A DNA stretch of 64,000 nt from Haemonchus contortus (taxonomy: Eukaryota > Nematoda > Chromadorea > Rhabditida > Trichostrongylidae). The notes below the pieces were generated by a model. It saw nothing but the letters and a program-made list of their open reading frames with translations. It was not told the origin of the DNA and made no database searches. The translations under genes and the position numbers were made by a program. The stretch is taken from positions 22,077,432-22,141,431 of the forward strand of contig LS997566.1 in NCBI GenBank assembly GCA_000469685.2. The letters are read 5' to 3'. Of the stretch, positions 13,886 to 26,289 are shown in pieces; position 1 is the first letter of the stretch, and every line of letters begins with the position of its first letter.

Positions 13886-14833
13886 CTGAGTTATCAGGAG
13901 ACTCCCGCCATTGCACTTAACTGATAAGCAGGAGTTCCCGAAAAGTTAGTGAATTGAAAGGGCAGTGTCAAGGAAGGAAATAGAGATAAAGCTCCATGAA
14001 GTTATCGGCGGTACTGAATCTGCTGATAATCACCACAGCAAAATTCGAAAACACACTAAAGAAATGCCCTCTACTATTACAATCCAGTTAACATCAAAAC
14101 TAGTTCCTTGTGGATGTTTGCACACAACTGTTCAGCTTCACTAACGATTTTTTTTATAAATTAAGAAAAAAATGTGTGGAACGCCTCAAAACTTGAAAAT
14201 ACACCATAATTTTGTTTATAATTAAAGGATAATGATCAAGATCAGATGCAATACGATAAGGAAAGCTGGAGCTACCAAAACGAGCCTGCCACAATGGCTA
14301 TATAAGTGAGGTGGAGAGAGGAGGAACCACTGCACGTGACGTAATAGTCAGGTGAGTTTCCCATACCCTGTTTATGGGAGTCATGGTTCCTCGAAACATT
14401 GACAATGTCAACATATGTACATCGTTAGGTTCTCACGAGGTGCGCTCATATTTATCATTGAAAGTTCAATACTGCTGCGTAGAGGACCCATCACCACCCC
14501 GAGTGCAGTGTCTAACTTCCTATCAGGTCGAGCATTCGGGCTCAAAAGATTCTTTCTTATCAAATGCTCAACTAGAATACAAAGTTCTACATATTTCTAC
14601 CCTCGCATTGGGTCTCCGAATCACGTGTAACTCTGCCTCCGATGCAATCCAACTCTGAAGTCCTGACTGGCTTTCTTACACTCTCCTTCGAACGACTGCA
14701 TCTAGTTGAAGCAGATAGCCTAAGTGTACCGTTCCTGGAAAAACAGCTGTTTGTGTTAACAAAGAATTTAGTCGAGGCTCTTTTGTAATCTTCACGAGTC
14801 TCGAGTCTCCCCAAATACTTTTCTCTAGATCAC
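13886..14833. other. Stretch without recognised gene
   Basis: There is nothing I can assign. A T-rich/CAG 3' splice site on the minus strand at about 14735 opens a frame running to about 14680, but I cannot connect it to a product. Confidence 0.35.
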
Positions 14834-14949
14834 CTGCACTGAATAAAATAGACGATCTATTGAAGTTCGAAGAGATTTGCAGAAGTGCAGTATCGACAAG
14901 ACTGTTATCAGCACGGATTATTGTATGTTTGAAACGATGTAACTGCACC
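14834..14949 (-). CDS. Possible internal exon of an unrecognised gene
   Basis: On the minus strand a TTTTCAG acceptor at 14950-14956 opens a frame that ends at a CAG/GTGATC donor at 14833, encoding about 38 residues. Codon use looks protein-like, and a second acceptor (TTTTTCCAG) follows at about 14735. I do not recognise the sequence. It might belong with the frame at 15747-15944 on the same strand, but the intervening sequence was not resolved. Confidence 0.25.
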
Positions 14950-15746
14950 CTGAAAACAATTTCCCCTGAAAATGTAGTTTGAGAGTCTCAAAGTTGGGGT
15001 GGGGAGAGGGGAGAATTGTAGTAGGAGGGGGGAGGGCATAACAGTGTTACTGTAATATGTATAACAAGGAATCAACTCGGTGTTATTCCACGTTAGACTG
15101 TTCAGAAATGTCGAAAAGGACATCTATGCACCTTTTTCGCGGTTTCATGTGGTTTTTACCCGAGCCTTAGGAGGGAGGGGCGTCGGGGTCTGTGAGATTG
15201 TTAATTCGTGCGAAGAGCTTGTTTAAGAAAGAATTAAACATGCGGTTAACTTGCCCACCCGGGGTTCTTTTTCTCTTGAAGTACAGTGAAAATCTACATT
15301 CACAAATCGCGTAGTACCTCGTGAAGCTTCACTTGATTCAATGCGCAGACTATAAAAACCACATGGGTTAGATCGCAGTACACATAGTGATGCGCCTAGC
15401 GTAGCATTCTTTTCAGACACCGTACCTTTGGTAAAGGAAAAGCGTTTCATCTCTCGATGCGAGGGTTTTGAGCAGATATCTTGATTCACCACGGACATTT
15501 CGTGCTAATTTCACCATGAATCATTTGTATGAAAGCATTGTTCACCCACCCAGACATACATCATACATCACGAAGTGTACTTTTCCCAACTTGTTCTTCA
15601 TGTACGACTATGAAGGTCGTCCGAAAGTCTGGCACAAGAGTCGCTCATCCATTAAACAGTACAATATAAGGCCCATGTGTGAAGCAATACACTGCTGCTT
15701 CTGTTGTGAATGCATCTATAATACATAACCAGTGATGGACTCACAG

Positions 15747-15944
15747 TCAGACATTATATAGTACTATGCTAGTATTCTCAACATTTGCTGTCGTAATTCC
15801 CATGTCAGCTAGCTTAATGATCTTCAAAACGGCTTGCTTCCCTTCACCACTTGTGCAATTACGGGTCATGTTTCGAATTCGGCCCAGCAGTGAATGTTGA
15901 ATTACATCGCTATCAGCTGACGAGAATATCTGCATCATACCCAA
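15747..15944 (-). CDS. Possible exon, unrecognised protein
   Basis: A 65-codon minus-strand frame has a regular amphipathic-helix pattern and reads like soluble helical-repeat protein. No family can be named. It could be upstream of the exon-like frame at 14834-14949. No matched donor/acceptor pair was confirmed. Confidence 0.22.
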   Translation of the reverse strand: MGMMQIFSSADSDVIQHSLLGRIRNMTRNCTSGEGKQAVLKIIKLADMGITTANVENTSIVLYNV

Positions 15945-15973
15945 CTATACGAAGATCTGCACGTTTAGTTAAG

Positions 15974-16530
15974 CTACTTTGATGAAGATGCAGCCGTTAC
16001 AGCAGGAAGCATGTTTCGAACTCCGAGATGGCCACGGACTATCCTCCTGTTGTCCTGAGCACTCAAAATGCGTGGACGGCTAGGAATAGGTTGTGTGCGA
16101 TAGCTGCCAGGGTCTCGAATGTATCTAGCCATGCGTGAAAAAGAGTGGCCCAGTTGCCATTTTAGAAGTACGTGCACACTAAAGATTTTTCATTCCAAAA
16201 GTAACTAAAGAATTTACCGTAACGAAACCATTCTCAAACGATTCCTCGTAGCCGATAACCTTTACAAAAATTCAAGGGGCCCCATTGATTTCTGATCTCG
16301 GTCATATTTTTGTTTTTCGCTAAGTTTGCACATACTTTTGAAACAAAGAAAAACTTTTCTTTACTAAAAAACTGTGTCAGCAGCTACGATGGTTTCTCAG
16401 AGGAAGTGTTCGTAGGTTATCGCACACAAGGAACTGAATGGTGAAGGTTACAGCTTACAGAAAGCAATAGCATTCCCAAAAAAAACAAAATGTTAGGTGT
16501 GCACATACTTTTGAAACACACTGTATAAGC
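15974..16530 (-). mobile_element. Degenerate Tc1/mariner-like transposon remnant
   Basis: The minus-strand frame 15974-16177 contains a stretch of the kind found in the N-terminal DNA-binding half of Tc1-like transposases (a proline/arginine-rich segment followed by DNRRIVR). The 17-bp motif GCACATACTTTTGAAAC occurs at 16328-16344 and again at 16501-16517. The second copy runs into ACACACTGTATA, which in complement gives the TACAGTGTG start typical of Tc1-like terminal repeats. Stops and deletions leave no intact transposase. Confidence 0.5.
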
Positions 16531-18439
16531 CTTCTAGTTTGTCGTTATATCACTGTCTTTTCATGCCACAATCAAGGCTCCGTATCGAGCAGCTTAACAT
16601 CGTCCTTCGGCAGTGCAAAATACTTATGCAAATTCATGCAAATAGGGAAAGCTTAGAGGTCGGACGTAGAGCTCACGTCTACTTAAGAAAGATCATGACT
16701 TGTTCTCTGCGGAGCAAAAAGTCGGAGTTATGTCAAAGATGAACGACTTCAAAAAGCGCCGAAATTCTCACGTTTTGTGCACAGCTAACGCGAGATGAGT
16801 AGAGCGAATAGATTTGGAGGAGCTAATAGATTGTATGGCATTCGCGTTCGATCGCTGCTTGCGCGTGGCGGCGTTTAACCCTGCTATCGACTTTATCGAC
16901 AAGTTATTTCTAATTGTTTATGTTCTGTTCTGTTGTTCTAATTTGCTCGCTCTGGTAGTACCCTGCATGTTTTGTAGACAGCTTCCCCTAAGTACTCGAT
17001 TGTTTCGCCGTTTTTTGTTGAACGATTTGTAATCCCTTCAGATTGATTGTTTTGATCCGCGTCCAAGTAGAAATTTATTCTTGAACAATGCCTACCACGC
17101 TCCGACGAGTCAAGGTAGCTGTTTTAAAAGGCAAGAGGTGTCAGCTAATTCAACATATAGTCAGGTCGTTTGGGAGAACTTGACCTCTTTTCAGTGTGAT
17201 TATTCTGGAATGTTTAGCTGTTAAATGTGTTTAAGGAAAGAAATAAGGGTCCTGCAATCAATGAGATGATGGAGATATCTCAAGAATACCTCTGAAAATC
17301 TCAGACGGGATTGAAAGTGAGAAAAGAGCACTCCTGTCATTTTGTCTGGTTCACCTGGAATTTCAGTCGGCCTCGCGCCCTCGCAAAAACAACTTGACTT
17401 GGAGGGCAAGGTCAGTAGTATCCTCAATCTCTTGGGTGTTATTGCAGACCGGCAAAATGTGCCGCATGAGTCAAATGAGTGAGACACGTCGTAGAATAAC
17501 GAAGGTGGTTCTACTTTACGATCACATTGGCGTACTGCGTCATCGAATTCATACAAGTTGAGCGGTTCTGCACCTCCTCATGTTCGGATTCGTAAAAGTA
17601 TGACTGTTGAAAAGCGATGGAAAGAGTATGATTTGAGACAGGAATGTAAAGCACTTAACAACCGGTGCATCAGTGAGTTTGGGTAATCTGTCGAGGAGAG
17701 CAGAGACGCTCTAAATAGTACTGTTCGTCAGAGAAACGTCTTTCTCATTTCGGACAACGCACTGATTGAGCTGCATTTTATTTACTTCACTCACCAAGTT
17801 ACCCATACGAAATAGGTTTTTTTCTTCAATGCTCGTTCTTTACTCGATGAAGTTCCTGACTTTAGGACTTGCTGCAGTTTGTTCTCACTGGGTTTCACTT
17901 ATGAATTTGACTCGCCCACTTCAAGTGAGTTTGATATCAGTTTAGCCATCTCGTCGATGTCATGTAAACGCTCGGATTCATTGTGTGGTTTTGAAGCTGA
18001 ACAATAAAAGGAAAATTGACACAACAATGACCCGTATTAAAATTTTGAGTTCCTAGACAGATGGAATCTATCATCTGACTGACATATAAAGGTTAGTGTT
18101 TGCATAGCAGAAATGCACATTCGCTACGAAGTATGTTTTCACATGCCAGATCGCCTTTTCGGTGAGTTAAAACTCGCATTCATCGTTGTTTGCTCTCAAG
18201 GAGTCACTGAACACGCAATTTTAGGTACTCCTAAGCACATCTGAGTATGTATGTGGATTATTTCCGATAAGCTATATATCTTCCTAGTGGAAACACCACC
18301 AACACTCTCAAATTCCAGCTATGTGCCCAGACAATAACGGAATGACTGATGAAGTGAGGCAGGCTTTCCTTGACAAACATAACGCGTATCGGCTGGTAGT
18401 TTTCCACTAAAATAATGAGGTTGCTTTAATGCAATATGG
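16531..18439. other. Stretch without recognised gene
   Basis: A 111-codon minus-strand frame at 17221-17556 is the longest. It has no family resemblance I can support, and no repeat copy elsewhere in the window was noticed. Confidence 0.4.
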
Positions 18440-18960
18440 TGACTAAAACTGTCTAGGACACTCGTTGGGAAAGGAGAAGCCTAAAACGGAATTGGCGGTA
18501 ACGCCCCCGAAGGCAGCTAGGATGTGAAAGTGGTATGAACAGGCTTGCCGCAGCGAGACAGGGTTTACGAAAAACCTTCAAGGGTGAAGAATGCTGAATT
18601 CTGTTTATCACGGAAGTACGATTGTGCGATTTAGGGGACACAATGAATTCCGCCAAGAAGTGTGTATTTGCGCTTAATTCATATGCTGAGAATGAGGCTA
18701 GAAGAAAGAAGAAGAACGGGCAGCAAAAAGGATAACAGAGAAAAAAGACTGAGAGAAAAATAACAATCTGTATTGTCTCGACAGTCGCCTCACGTGACAT
18801 CGATCGAGAGGCGGAAAGCCACTAAAGCCAGCGGCAGGCTTTCCACTATGCCCTGACCGTCGAGATTTTGGGAGCGAAAGCCTTCTACCACCAATAGGGT
18901 CACTGGGTACTCATGAGGGAAGAACCCAGTGACCATTTTTATCGTGAGCCGTGCCCTTGA
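18440..18960 (-). repeat. MITE-like dispersed repeat, copy 2 (inverted)
   Basis: Read on the minus strand, this begins with the terminal motif near 18940-18960 (AAGGGCACGGCTCACGAT). It then carries the GGCTTTCC...CTCGATCGATGTCACGT block near 18790-18830 that is also present at 5240-5275. The order of shared blocks matches copy 1. No coding capacity is visible. The far boundary near 18440 is approximate. Confidence 0.55.
18898..18934. repeat. Short hairpin inside the repeat
   Basis: GGTCACTGGGT at 18898-18908 is the exact complement of 18924-18934, giving an 11-bp stem and a 15-nt loop. It lies just inside the terminal motif of the MITE-like repeat. Confidence 0.8.
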
Positions 18961-20670
18961 AGGCCCAATCCACAATTACTTTGAGTAACCCATTTCCATT
19001 TAAAAAGCGGAACGGGAATAGTACATTGGTAGTGAAGAAAGCTAGGGAACTCGTCCTTTTCCAAAGAAATAGGCTCTTAAAGGCAAGTATAGTAGAGGTT
19101 GGACGAGTTTACCATGATGAAAAGAACATGGTGGGGCAGTTGACACGCCGTGCAGTCTCCGAGCCTTTATGACGCCCTATCTAGGCCGTTTTCAGGTATG
19201 GCAGCGACACATACGGCATACGTGGTCCTACAAATTCATTCTGGCGGAATATCTCAAAATTCATTTTTAACGTGAACTGTGCCTTTGAGGGAAAGTTTCA
19301 GGAAAAAAAGCATTATCGAAGCTCTTATATTCCAAGAAGGAAATCGCTGTAGAGTGGCCATGAGGTCGAGACCCTACCACTTGTTACCGTTCCCTGCCAC
19401 CAATCACTCTGGCCCCTTCACATCCTACACCACCTGCCAATGTGCCACGACTTCACCGCTAATACGAAGGGAAATACGGATACTGTGGCTTTTGCCTTTT
19501 AAGGCTCCTTATCAGTTTCTGTCTTGTCGTCAATTTCTACCATCTTTCATGGTTCCCATCCTGCAATCTATCTCTCTTTCAGGTTTGAATGCCTTAGCTA
19601 TAGTGGGACGAGAGTTATGAATTTCTGGTCAGACAAGCACACACACACATACCACACAAATCATCTGAAATTATCCAATGATTCACCTAAAATATCTGCT
19701 TTCAGCATTGACTTCATTTTCTCTCTCGAAAACGTCTGAAACGCTTTCTTTTGTGTGCTCGTATTGGATCTGATCGCCACTCAGATTTGAGAATAGATGA
19801 TCCAGAACGATAAAAACTTTTCCTTCTGTTTTTTCCTTGATATTCTATTCCTTACAAACACCTTTTTTTGAGGTATCCGCAGAGGGTTCAAATATAACAC
19901 TTTATTCCCCACAAAAATCTTTTTTTTCTCGACCTCTGCGCATTGATCCCTTACGGCAAGAATTCAAAGGCTGCCATTTGAATTCATCTCCGACATGAGT
20001 GTTCTCACTCGAAAGTGGTACTTCGGTTCATAAATGATAATAAATGATAAGATGGAGGAGAGTGAGTGAGAGGGAAGCAAATTACTGCATATCTGCGCCT
20101 TAGCATGCCCCAGCTTTTTCGTGCTGCCACTTCCACAGTCTATCCCTTCCCTCTCATCTTCCTTACTAACACTCAACATCAACAGATTACCCTACACAAA
20201 TTCGTGTTAACCTTACGTATCCCTCTTACACCCAGCCCAACGTTTAAGACTACTTTGCTGTACAGGTTTGTTGTGATCGAATCGCCAGCTCGTCGTTTTA
20301 AAAGACTCGTGAGTAGTTCAGAGCCCCTGACTTGCGGCTTGCTCGTATTAGCGACTAAATGATTAGGCCCACTGCGGTGACATCCAAATACCCAAACATC
20401 AAAAGATCACGGCCAAGAACCCAAATTTTTGCAGTTCGAAGCCCACAAAAGGAAATTAATAGGAAATCCCTGGTTGATCACAAAATCGATTGGATTGACA
20501 ACAGTGGTGGGAACACAGGAAGTTGGCCTCCTGAATGAGATGCTCTAATGCTCAAGTCTCGGGCCAGACCGCAGACGAGGATCTCTCTAACACTTCGGGC
20601 TTTGAAGAACACAAGTGGCTCTATCACAACAAGCCTGTACGGCAAAGCAGAGTGAAACACCATCCTACTT
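18961..20670. other. Repeat debris, no recognised gene
   Basis: A terminal motif of the GGCAC-GTTCACG family lies at 19269-19290 (CGTGAACTGTGCCTTTGA). A GAAAACGGCC-AGATAGGGCGT block at about 19155-19200 (inverted) recurs at 22138-22185, at 30912-30960 and weakly at 37810-37840. The rest is T-rich with no gene I can identify. Confidence 0.45.
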
Positions 20671-21255
20671 ACTATAAGGCGCTTCGTCTGTCCTCTGTCT
20701 GTCGTCTGCCCTCTGGCTGTCGTTATGTATGTCTGTCACAAAATTCCTTAGCTCCTTTAGATATGTCTGGAGAGACCGGATCAAACGTGGGATGGGTGGG
20801 CCACGTCCCGAGAAGTATAAAGTGCACATTAGCATGGCGGAGCCCCGCCCACAGTGGGCGCGGCGTGCACCGAAATGAGCTGTACTGAGGACCACTACTT
20901 CGAATTCAGTCACAAGACGGCTTCAAAACTGGGGTTTAAAGGTGGCTAGAGGCGTGCATTGGCGAGTTAGATCGAAATGGGAGAGCTACACTTATGGTGG
21001 TTGGCAGGACCGAACTCTGCCCACAGGGGTTTGAGCGGAAACGCATAAATCCTGTCCCAGTGGAACTAGAGCGTTCAAATTCTGGAGGAGCCCAGATGAC
21101 AGGATCGGAACATTTATGCTGGGTGGCAGGACCCGACTCCGCCCACAGGAGGCAGGGTTTGAGCGGAAACTCACAAATGCGATAAAGGTCTATAATGAAA
21201 ATCAGCTCATGTGGCTCCGTCCCTCATGGCTAAAACCCCTAGCGCATTTCAGCGC
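20671..21255 (+). repeat. Dispersed repeat family with internal tandem units, copy 1
   Basis: This aligns over its whole length, inverted, with 26290-27463. Shared landmarks are the TATAAGGCGCTTCGTCTGT start, a CTGTCTG-rich stretch, GAGTATAAAG-like and CCCCGCCCAC blocks, and a terminal GCTCATGTGGCTCCGTC block near 21210. It contains about one and a half copies of a roughly 120-bp unit; GGCAGGACC recurs at about 21003 and 21123. Open frames across it are conserved between copies only because the repeat is, and they do not look like a protein family. Confidence 0.7.
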
Positions 21256-23219
21256 CCCTATTGATTCTTTAATTAGTTACATCTTTAGTTTGTCGATGGT
21301 TATATGATGGGGACCTATAAGAAAACTATGAAAACAGAGCACGAAGGCGATTAGGTCTCTTTCGTCATGTTGACAGTGGAGCTTTGACACTCTACTAAAG
21401 TTAGGGGAGGGGGGGGGGGGAGAGGAGGCGAATGGTTTTAAATAAATCGCTACAGAGCATGATGACATCTGACACTGACGACAAGAGACGTTACAATACA
21501 GGAAGCAAAGGAAACGTTAGACCGTTTCCTTCACTGCTGAAGCATTGGCATTTCGATATTTTTCATTAGTTCACAGCGCACGAGATCGTAAATGTTGCGT
21601 TGGTGACATATAGTAAAAGCAGTAAACAAGGGTTGAAAAAGTAACTCGGTATTAGAAAGTAGTTGTGTTACGTCTTTTGTGATGATGGTGAAGCTTTGAT
21701 ACTGCAGTACTTCGTGAAAGAAGTTCCCAGTTCGTAGTGGTTTTTGGAAGGTGATAAGTTAGGTCAAAGAAAGGCCGACAAATGACTGCAAAACGGTAAA
21801 ATAATTACGATATTCTTTACTAACAACCATTCCCAAGGGCTTCTTATCATTGTGGCTGATTCAATAGTGCAACTTGCGACCTCATCTCCGCGCTGAACAA
21901 CTGTAAACAAAACACTACAACGTTCCCTTATACTCTTTCATTTTAGCTTCAGTAATACCTCGCGTATAACGCCTTCGTTTCTGCTCTGGGCATTTCGGTG
22001 AAGTTATCCTAGTAAAGTGTAGTTGCGCAATCATATGGATAGGAGAGGTGCGGAGAGGCACAGTGCACGATAAAAATGGCGAATGAGATCTCCACTTAGG
22101 ATAAATCTGTGCCCCCCTACTACTGCATATGTGGTCATGTCGGAAAACGGCCCAGATAGGGTGTTATGATGGCTCGAAGGTTGTCCCATGTGTATGCGCA
22201 GACAAATTTGAGCGACATCGTAGAGGCTACACCATTCACAAGCGAACGCATGTACCAAGTTCAAAGAACTTCCCATGACCCATGACGACAGCGAGAAGCA
22301 GTTCTGGACAGCTTTGGCTTGATGTTGTCAGCTCTTGGCGCAGTCGCAACAACCGGAATCTCGTCCAAATACCTCTTCCACGTTACTTCGGTCATGGTAA
22401 TCTCGTCCAACCTTTATTTTCGCTTCGTATTTTCTCACTTCCGTCACCTCCGATGCACTATTCCCAACCAATACTTTGGCTTCTCGATTTGGAAGGGTAC
22501 CTCGAAATAATCGTGGGCGTGCCTTTGAGTTTCTGACTTGATTTTTTTTGTTAGTTGCTGTCACTTTGCCGCAGTTCACAGTCCTTAAGTCTCACAGGAG
22601 GAGACGAGTGGCTGGATAGGTATTGTGCAATCGCTTCTCCGCATGCGGCAGTAACGGAGTGGTTGCCCGTCATTGCAATTCTGTCGTTCTTTATACAGCT
22701 CGAGGATACTGTTATTTCGACATCATCCTGATGTTACTTTTCTTGTCCCTGTATTCCTTAGTAGCGGCGCTGATTCTTCTTTATACTACTACATTCTTTC
22801 TCGCGCGACGTGCTCTCGCCACGAAGCACATTTCGATTCAACTGCACCACACTGTATCACAAGTTTGGCTAGTCGTGAACAAAACTTATGTTTAGAAGGA
22901 ACTTGGACCTGCGCTTGTATTATGCAAGCGTCGTGTTTTTATCCCTTACATTACCGAGACCCCGCTTCCCCTTGTATTTTTAATGGCTCGTATGCCATTA
23001 CTTGCCAGCTAATCCATACAGAGTGTTGTGTTGGGCGGCTCAGCCAACATCAGCGCTGAACCACTGAACTGTAAGTTTCTCATATTATAACTTGTTATGG
23101 CTTGTTTTGTCTTGTTAACTGCTGTTATTTCAGCATTTTTCAAGTTCCTTACCAGAGAACATCCCATGTTGAAGTGGCCATTCGAAATGAGACCTATACC
23201 GCTAGCAGATGAGACAATG
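21256..23219. other. Stretch without recognised gene
   Basis: This holds an imperfect mono-G tract at about 21404-21420 and one copy of the GGAAAACGGCCCAGATAGGG dispersed block at 22138-22185. Frames at 22282-22536 and 22673-23059 on the plus strand lack family resemblance. Confidence 0.4.
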
Positions 23220-23612
23220 TCATACGAGCAGTATTATGTTCCGTCCACAGTTTGTTGTGTCGCACTCATTGAAGAACTTCGGTTCTTGTGATATAGACGC
23301 GCGCCAACTAGGAAAGAGGAGAAATCGATAGATAGCCATTCCGTTATCTTGCGAGATGCAGTCTACGACGACCTCAGTGCTGAGTGCGAAGAAGGCAGTG
23401 TTAGAAGGCAGTGTGGGAAGTCGACGTAAAGAAGCAACAAGTTCGTCTAGAGATCGTTCGTATTCGGTGACATGGAGTTCTCTAGAGAACAGGCATTTGT
23501 TCTGTTCCCCTCGTACAATTATCTGTAAGGTGACATTACTGGGTTCCAGGTGCAACGCAAGCGCAAAAGGAGATCGTCCGCTCTCGTCTATGAACTCGAC
23601 CACGATTACCAT
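23220..23612 (-). CDS. Possible exon, unrecognised protein
   Basis: This is a 130-codon minus-strand frame starting at a true ATG. The first 90 or so residues have the alternating hydrophobic/charged pattern of a folded beta-rich domain followed by an amphipathic helix. No family is recognised. A GAG/GTCGTC donor near 23370 could end the exon before the less protein-like tail. The opposite-strand frame 23356-23619 is probably its shadow. Confidence 0.35.
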   Translation of the reverse strand: MVIVVEFIDESGRSPFALALHLEPSNVTLQIIVRGEQNKCLFSRELHVTEYERSLDELVASLRRLPTLPSNTAFFALSTEVVVDCISQDNGMAIYRFLLFPSWRASISQEPKFFNECDTTNCGRNIILLV

Positions 23613-25904
23613 CCCATGAAGTCAAGGCAAATCGGGAGGGAAGGCGAGACGTAACATTGGGAGCATTGCTCATTTCGTAGTGACTTATGGGCTCTAAAAA
23701 GAGGTGAGGCACGCGAGAGTCGACTGAAAGCTCTGAGAAGCTTAGTGGACCTTACCTAAAGCTTGACCTGGCGGTGAAGTTGCATGATTGCGATATACGT
23801 CAAATGGCCTCGAGAATTTCCAAGGAAGGTCACTAGTAGCAGGATTCGAAGCTGGACACCGATGGACCAACAAATCAAAAGGCGTGAGTTGGTTTCCAGA
23901 CGTACCACCCCCTTCTCCTTCAGAAGGAGTTCCATGGATATATATTTCTTCGGAAGCTCAAAGCTTTGTGAACGAAGTGATGAACGATAGAAACTAGATC
24001 ATAACCTCATTTCTTGAGAGTTCTCCCTATTTCAGGTACACTGTGCTGGTCCAACATTGCCAGCTTCTAGAGATGAAAAGATGGCCATTTGGAGCAGTGT
24101 GTAATGCTAACCAATGTGGTTTCATGGAAAAAGTGCATACACAGAGATCGCAAGCAGCAAAAGGCTCGAAGAGATTAGAAAGAGTCTGCAGTCTGTTTTC
24201 ACTACTCACTCGTTCACCGTTCTACCCTGCCTTTTCGCTGATGGTCACCTAGGTTAAAAGCTCTTCATGCAAAATATTTCGCATTACCCTAGGTTTCTCA
24301 ACTCGACTTTGATAGGAAGCTACTGGAGAATTCCCTAGTAGAGGATTTTTTCCGCGCAAAATCTGGAGGTTGAGGCGAGTAAAACGCATATGATGAGCAA
24401 AGAGTTGATGCTGGAATGGGTGCGATAGTACATAGCAGCTCCGAACTCACCAACACCGACAATGTTGACCTTGGACTCGTGGACATCATTCGAAGACCTG
24501 AAGCTATTCAGTTCATTTTACCTCCGCAAAAACAGGTGAAGGTAAAGAACATCTTTTATCGAACTACGAGACTTTTACGGCCACTAGATGTTCATTTTTT
24601 CTAGTCTTTTAAAAATTTGATTGAACGCATCACCTCATATGTAATTGCTCATGATCTCAACTTTACCGTGTACATTCGAGACTCAATTCTTTGCTTACTA
24701 TCGCTTGTCTACCTTTAATTCTGTGCTGTCAGATTTCTCTCTTATTCATATCGCGCGGCCGGCTACTTAAGTACTCACCTGCCTAATTTCAAAACGCCTA
24801 CACAATTCTGTTTTCTCTCTGATTTGGTGACTGTGGGGCACTAGGCTGTGATGAGTTCTTTTTCATACGTTGCTCCCATTGTGAGAAGCTTCTTTGTTTC
24901 AAGAATTTCGTGCTAGACTATCACATTTCCGCAAAGTGGGAAAAGTTATCCTACTGGGAATATAGAGTGCATGGGCATGCGACTAAAACTGCAGTACTAC
25001 TTCATGTGGATAAATACCAGCTGAAGCATTAAAAGGCCATTCAACGTGATAAAATCACCATGAGAGTATTTTCTAGTCCATGAGGGAGAAATTCCACATA
25101 ATCAAAAGTTCTGTTCCCACAAAGCTCGAACCAAAGTCTCTCGCACAGCTTACCTTGAAGCTTCACGCTTACCACTACACCAAGCCACCTTTGAGAAACG
25201 AGGTACATCCATGTAATTTAGGGTTTTTTTGTGTTCAGTCTCACTTGAAACCACCCTCACAACTCCGTTCAGAGAAACGCACGGCAAATTCGAAAAGCAG
25301 ATTCGAACTCAGCATCCTAAAACATGTTCAGCAGTGTAAGCCTCATTCCAAATAGCCACCTCGATTTGGAATCTTTCTCCGCTTAGCTTTCTATTCTCTG
25401 CAGGTACAGTACTCCGAGACTCCGTTTTCATATTACACAGATGGATGCAGCGTATTAGTCCTTGATCTATCACAAAGGCTGAGCCCGCTCTGAACCGTAA
25501 TGCGATTCAATGCGTTCTTGGATAGAGGCTACTCGGCATTCACACAGTACAGACCACCTCGCTATTATGGATGATAAACGTAATCATCAGATCATACTCT
25601 CGATCCTATTTTGCAATGTGCTTGGCTTCTTTCCTCTAACTTTATACCAGAATAACACATCGAACAAGACATACTGAGACTTTCACACTCCTGTATCGAA
25701 AGGAACATAGGTAAGTACAAACAGCACAATAGACAAGAATTAGACGTTTTCAGTGACTCCTGATATCCTCTTAGGGTTACGCTTGTCCATTTCTCTGAGC
25801 GAACCCTGAAAAACTCCATAGATATTCGACTGCTGAAAACTAAGAGGAGTTTTACCAAATATTTTATGTTCACGTTTTTATTTTACTGTGTTATATTTTC
25901 GCAG
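23613..25904 (+). other. Region with exon-like frames on the plus strand
   Basis: Open frames bounded by plausible splice sites occur at about 23833-23885 (ending at a GTGAGT donor), about 24037-24200 (opening after CTATTTCAG) and about 24451-24537 (ending at CAG/GTGAAG). They precede the better-supported terminal exon at 25905-26130 and may belong to one gene, but the phases I could check did not all agree. A dispersed repeat fills 25200-25375. Confidence 0.25.
25200..25375 (+). repeat. Dispersed repeat, copy 1 of 2
   Basis: This aligns in direct orientation with 38637-38800, sharing AAATT-GAAAAGCA-ATT and GCAGTGTAAGCCTCATT blocks and the final ATTTGGAATC/CTTGGGATC segment. It is noncoding. 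Confidence 0.6.
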
Positions 25905-26130
25905 ACTGGCATCAGCAAGGAGCTTCCGTCAAGCAAAAGATTCATTGCTCACTACGAATTCTGCTCAATATGACTGTTTGAAAAAGATTTTCAATCAGAC
26001 TCACATTGTAGACTTGAATGGAATTGTTGGGGAAAATGCCTTCTATGGCATAGGCAAGCAACGCTGCTTGTATGCCAACGTTGCACATTATGATAGTTGG
26101 CCGATCCGGCTTGAAACCATTTACATCTAG
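25905..26130 (+). CDS. Probable terminal exon of an unrecognised gene
   Basis: A TTTTCGCAG acceptor ends at 25904 and opens a frame of about 75 codons that closes at a TAG at 26128-26130. Residue composition (mixed, with several Cys, Trp and Tyr) and codon use look genuine. I do not recognise the protein. Upstream exons were not confirmed. Confidence 0.4.
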
Positions 26131-26289
26131 CCCTAAATGTTATTTATTAGAGATTTGCCAGGAGTTCTTGCTGAACTTCTCGGTTTATTATACTTGACCT
26201 ATTTCAGCAAACGCTAAGCCGCTCCGAAATTCTCAAACAGGACATCTAACAGAGTCATGAAAATGCAATATGTATAGGACCAAACAACT

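Noticed and set aside
20994..21185. A protein conserved between 21.0 and 26.7 kb
   Set aside because: The similarity is that of the dispersed DNA repeat; the frames carry indels and stops between tandem units.
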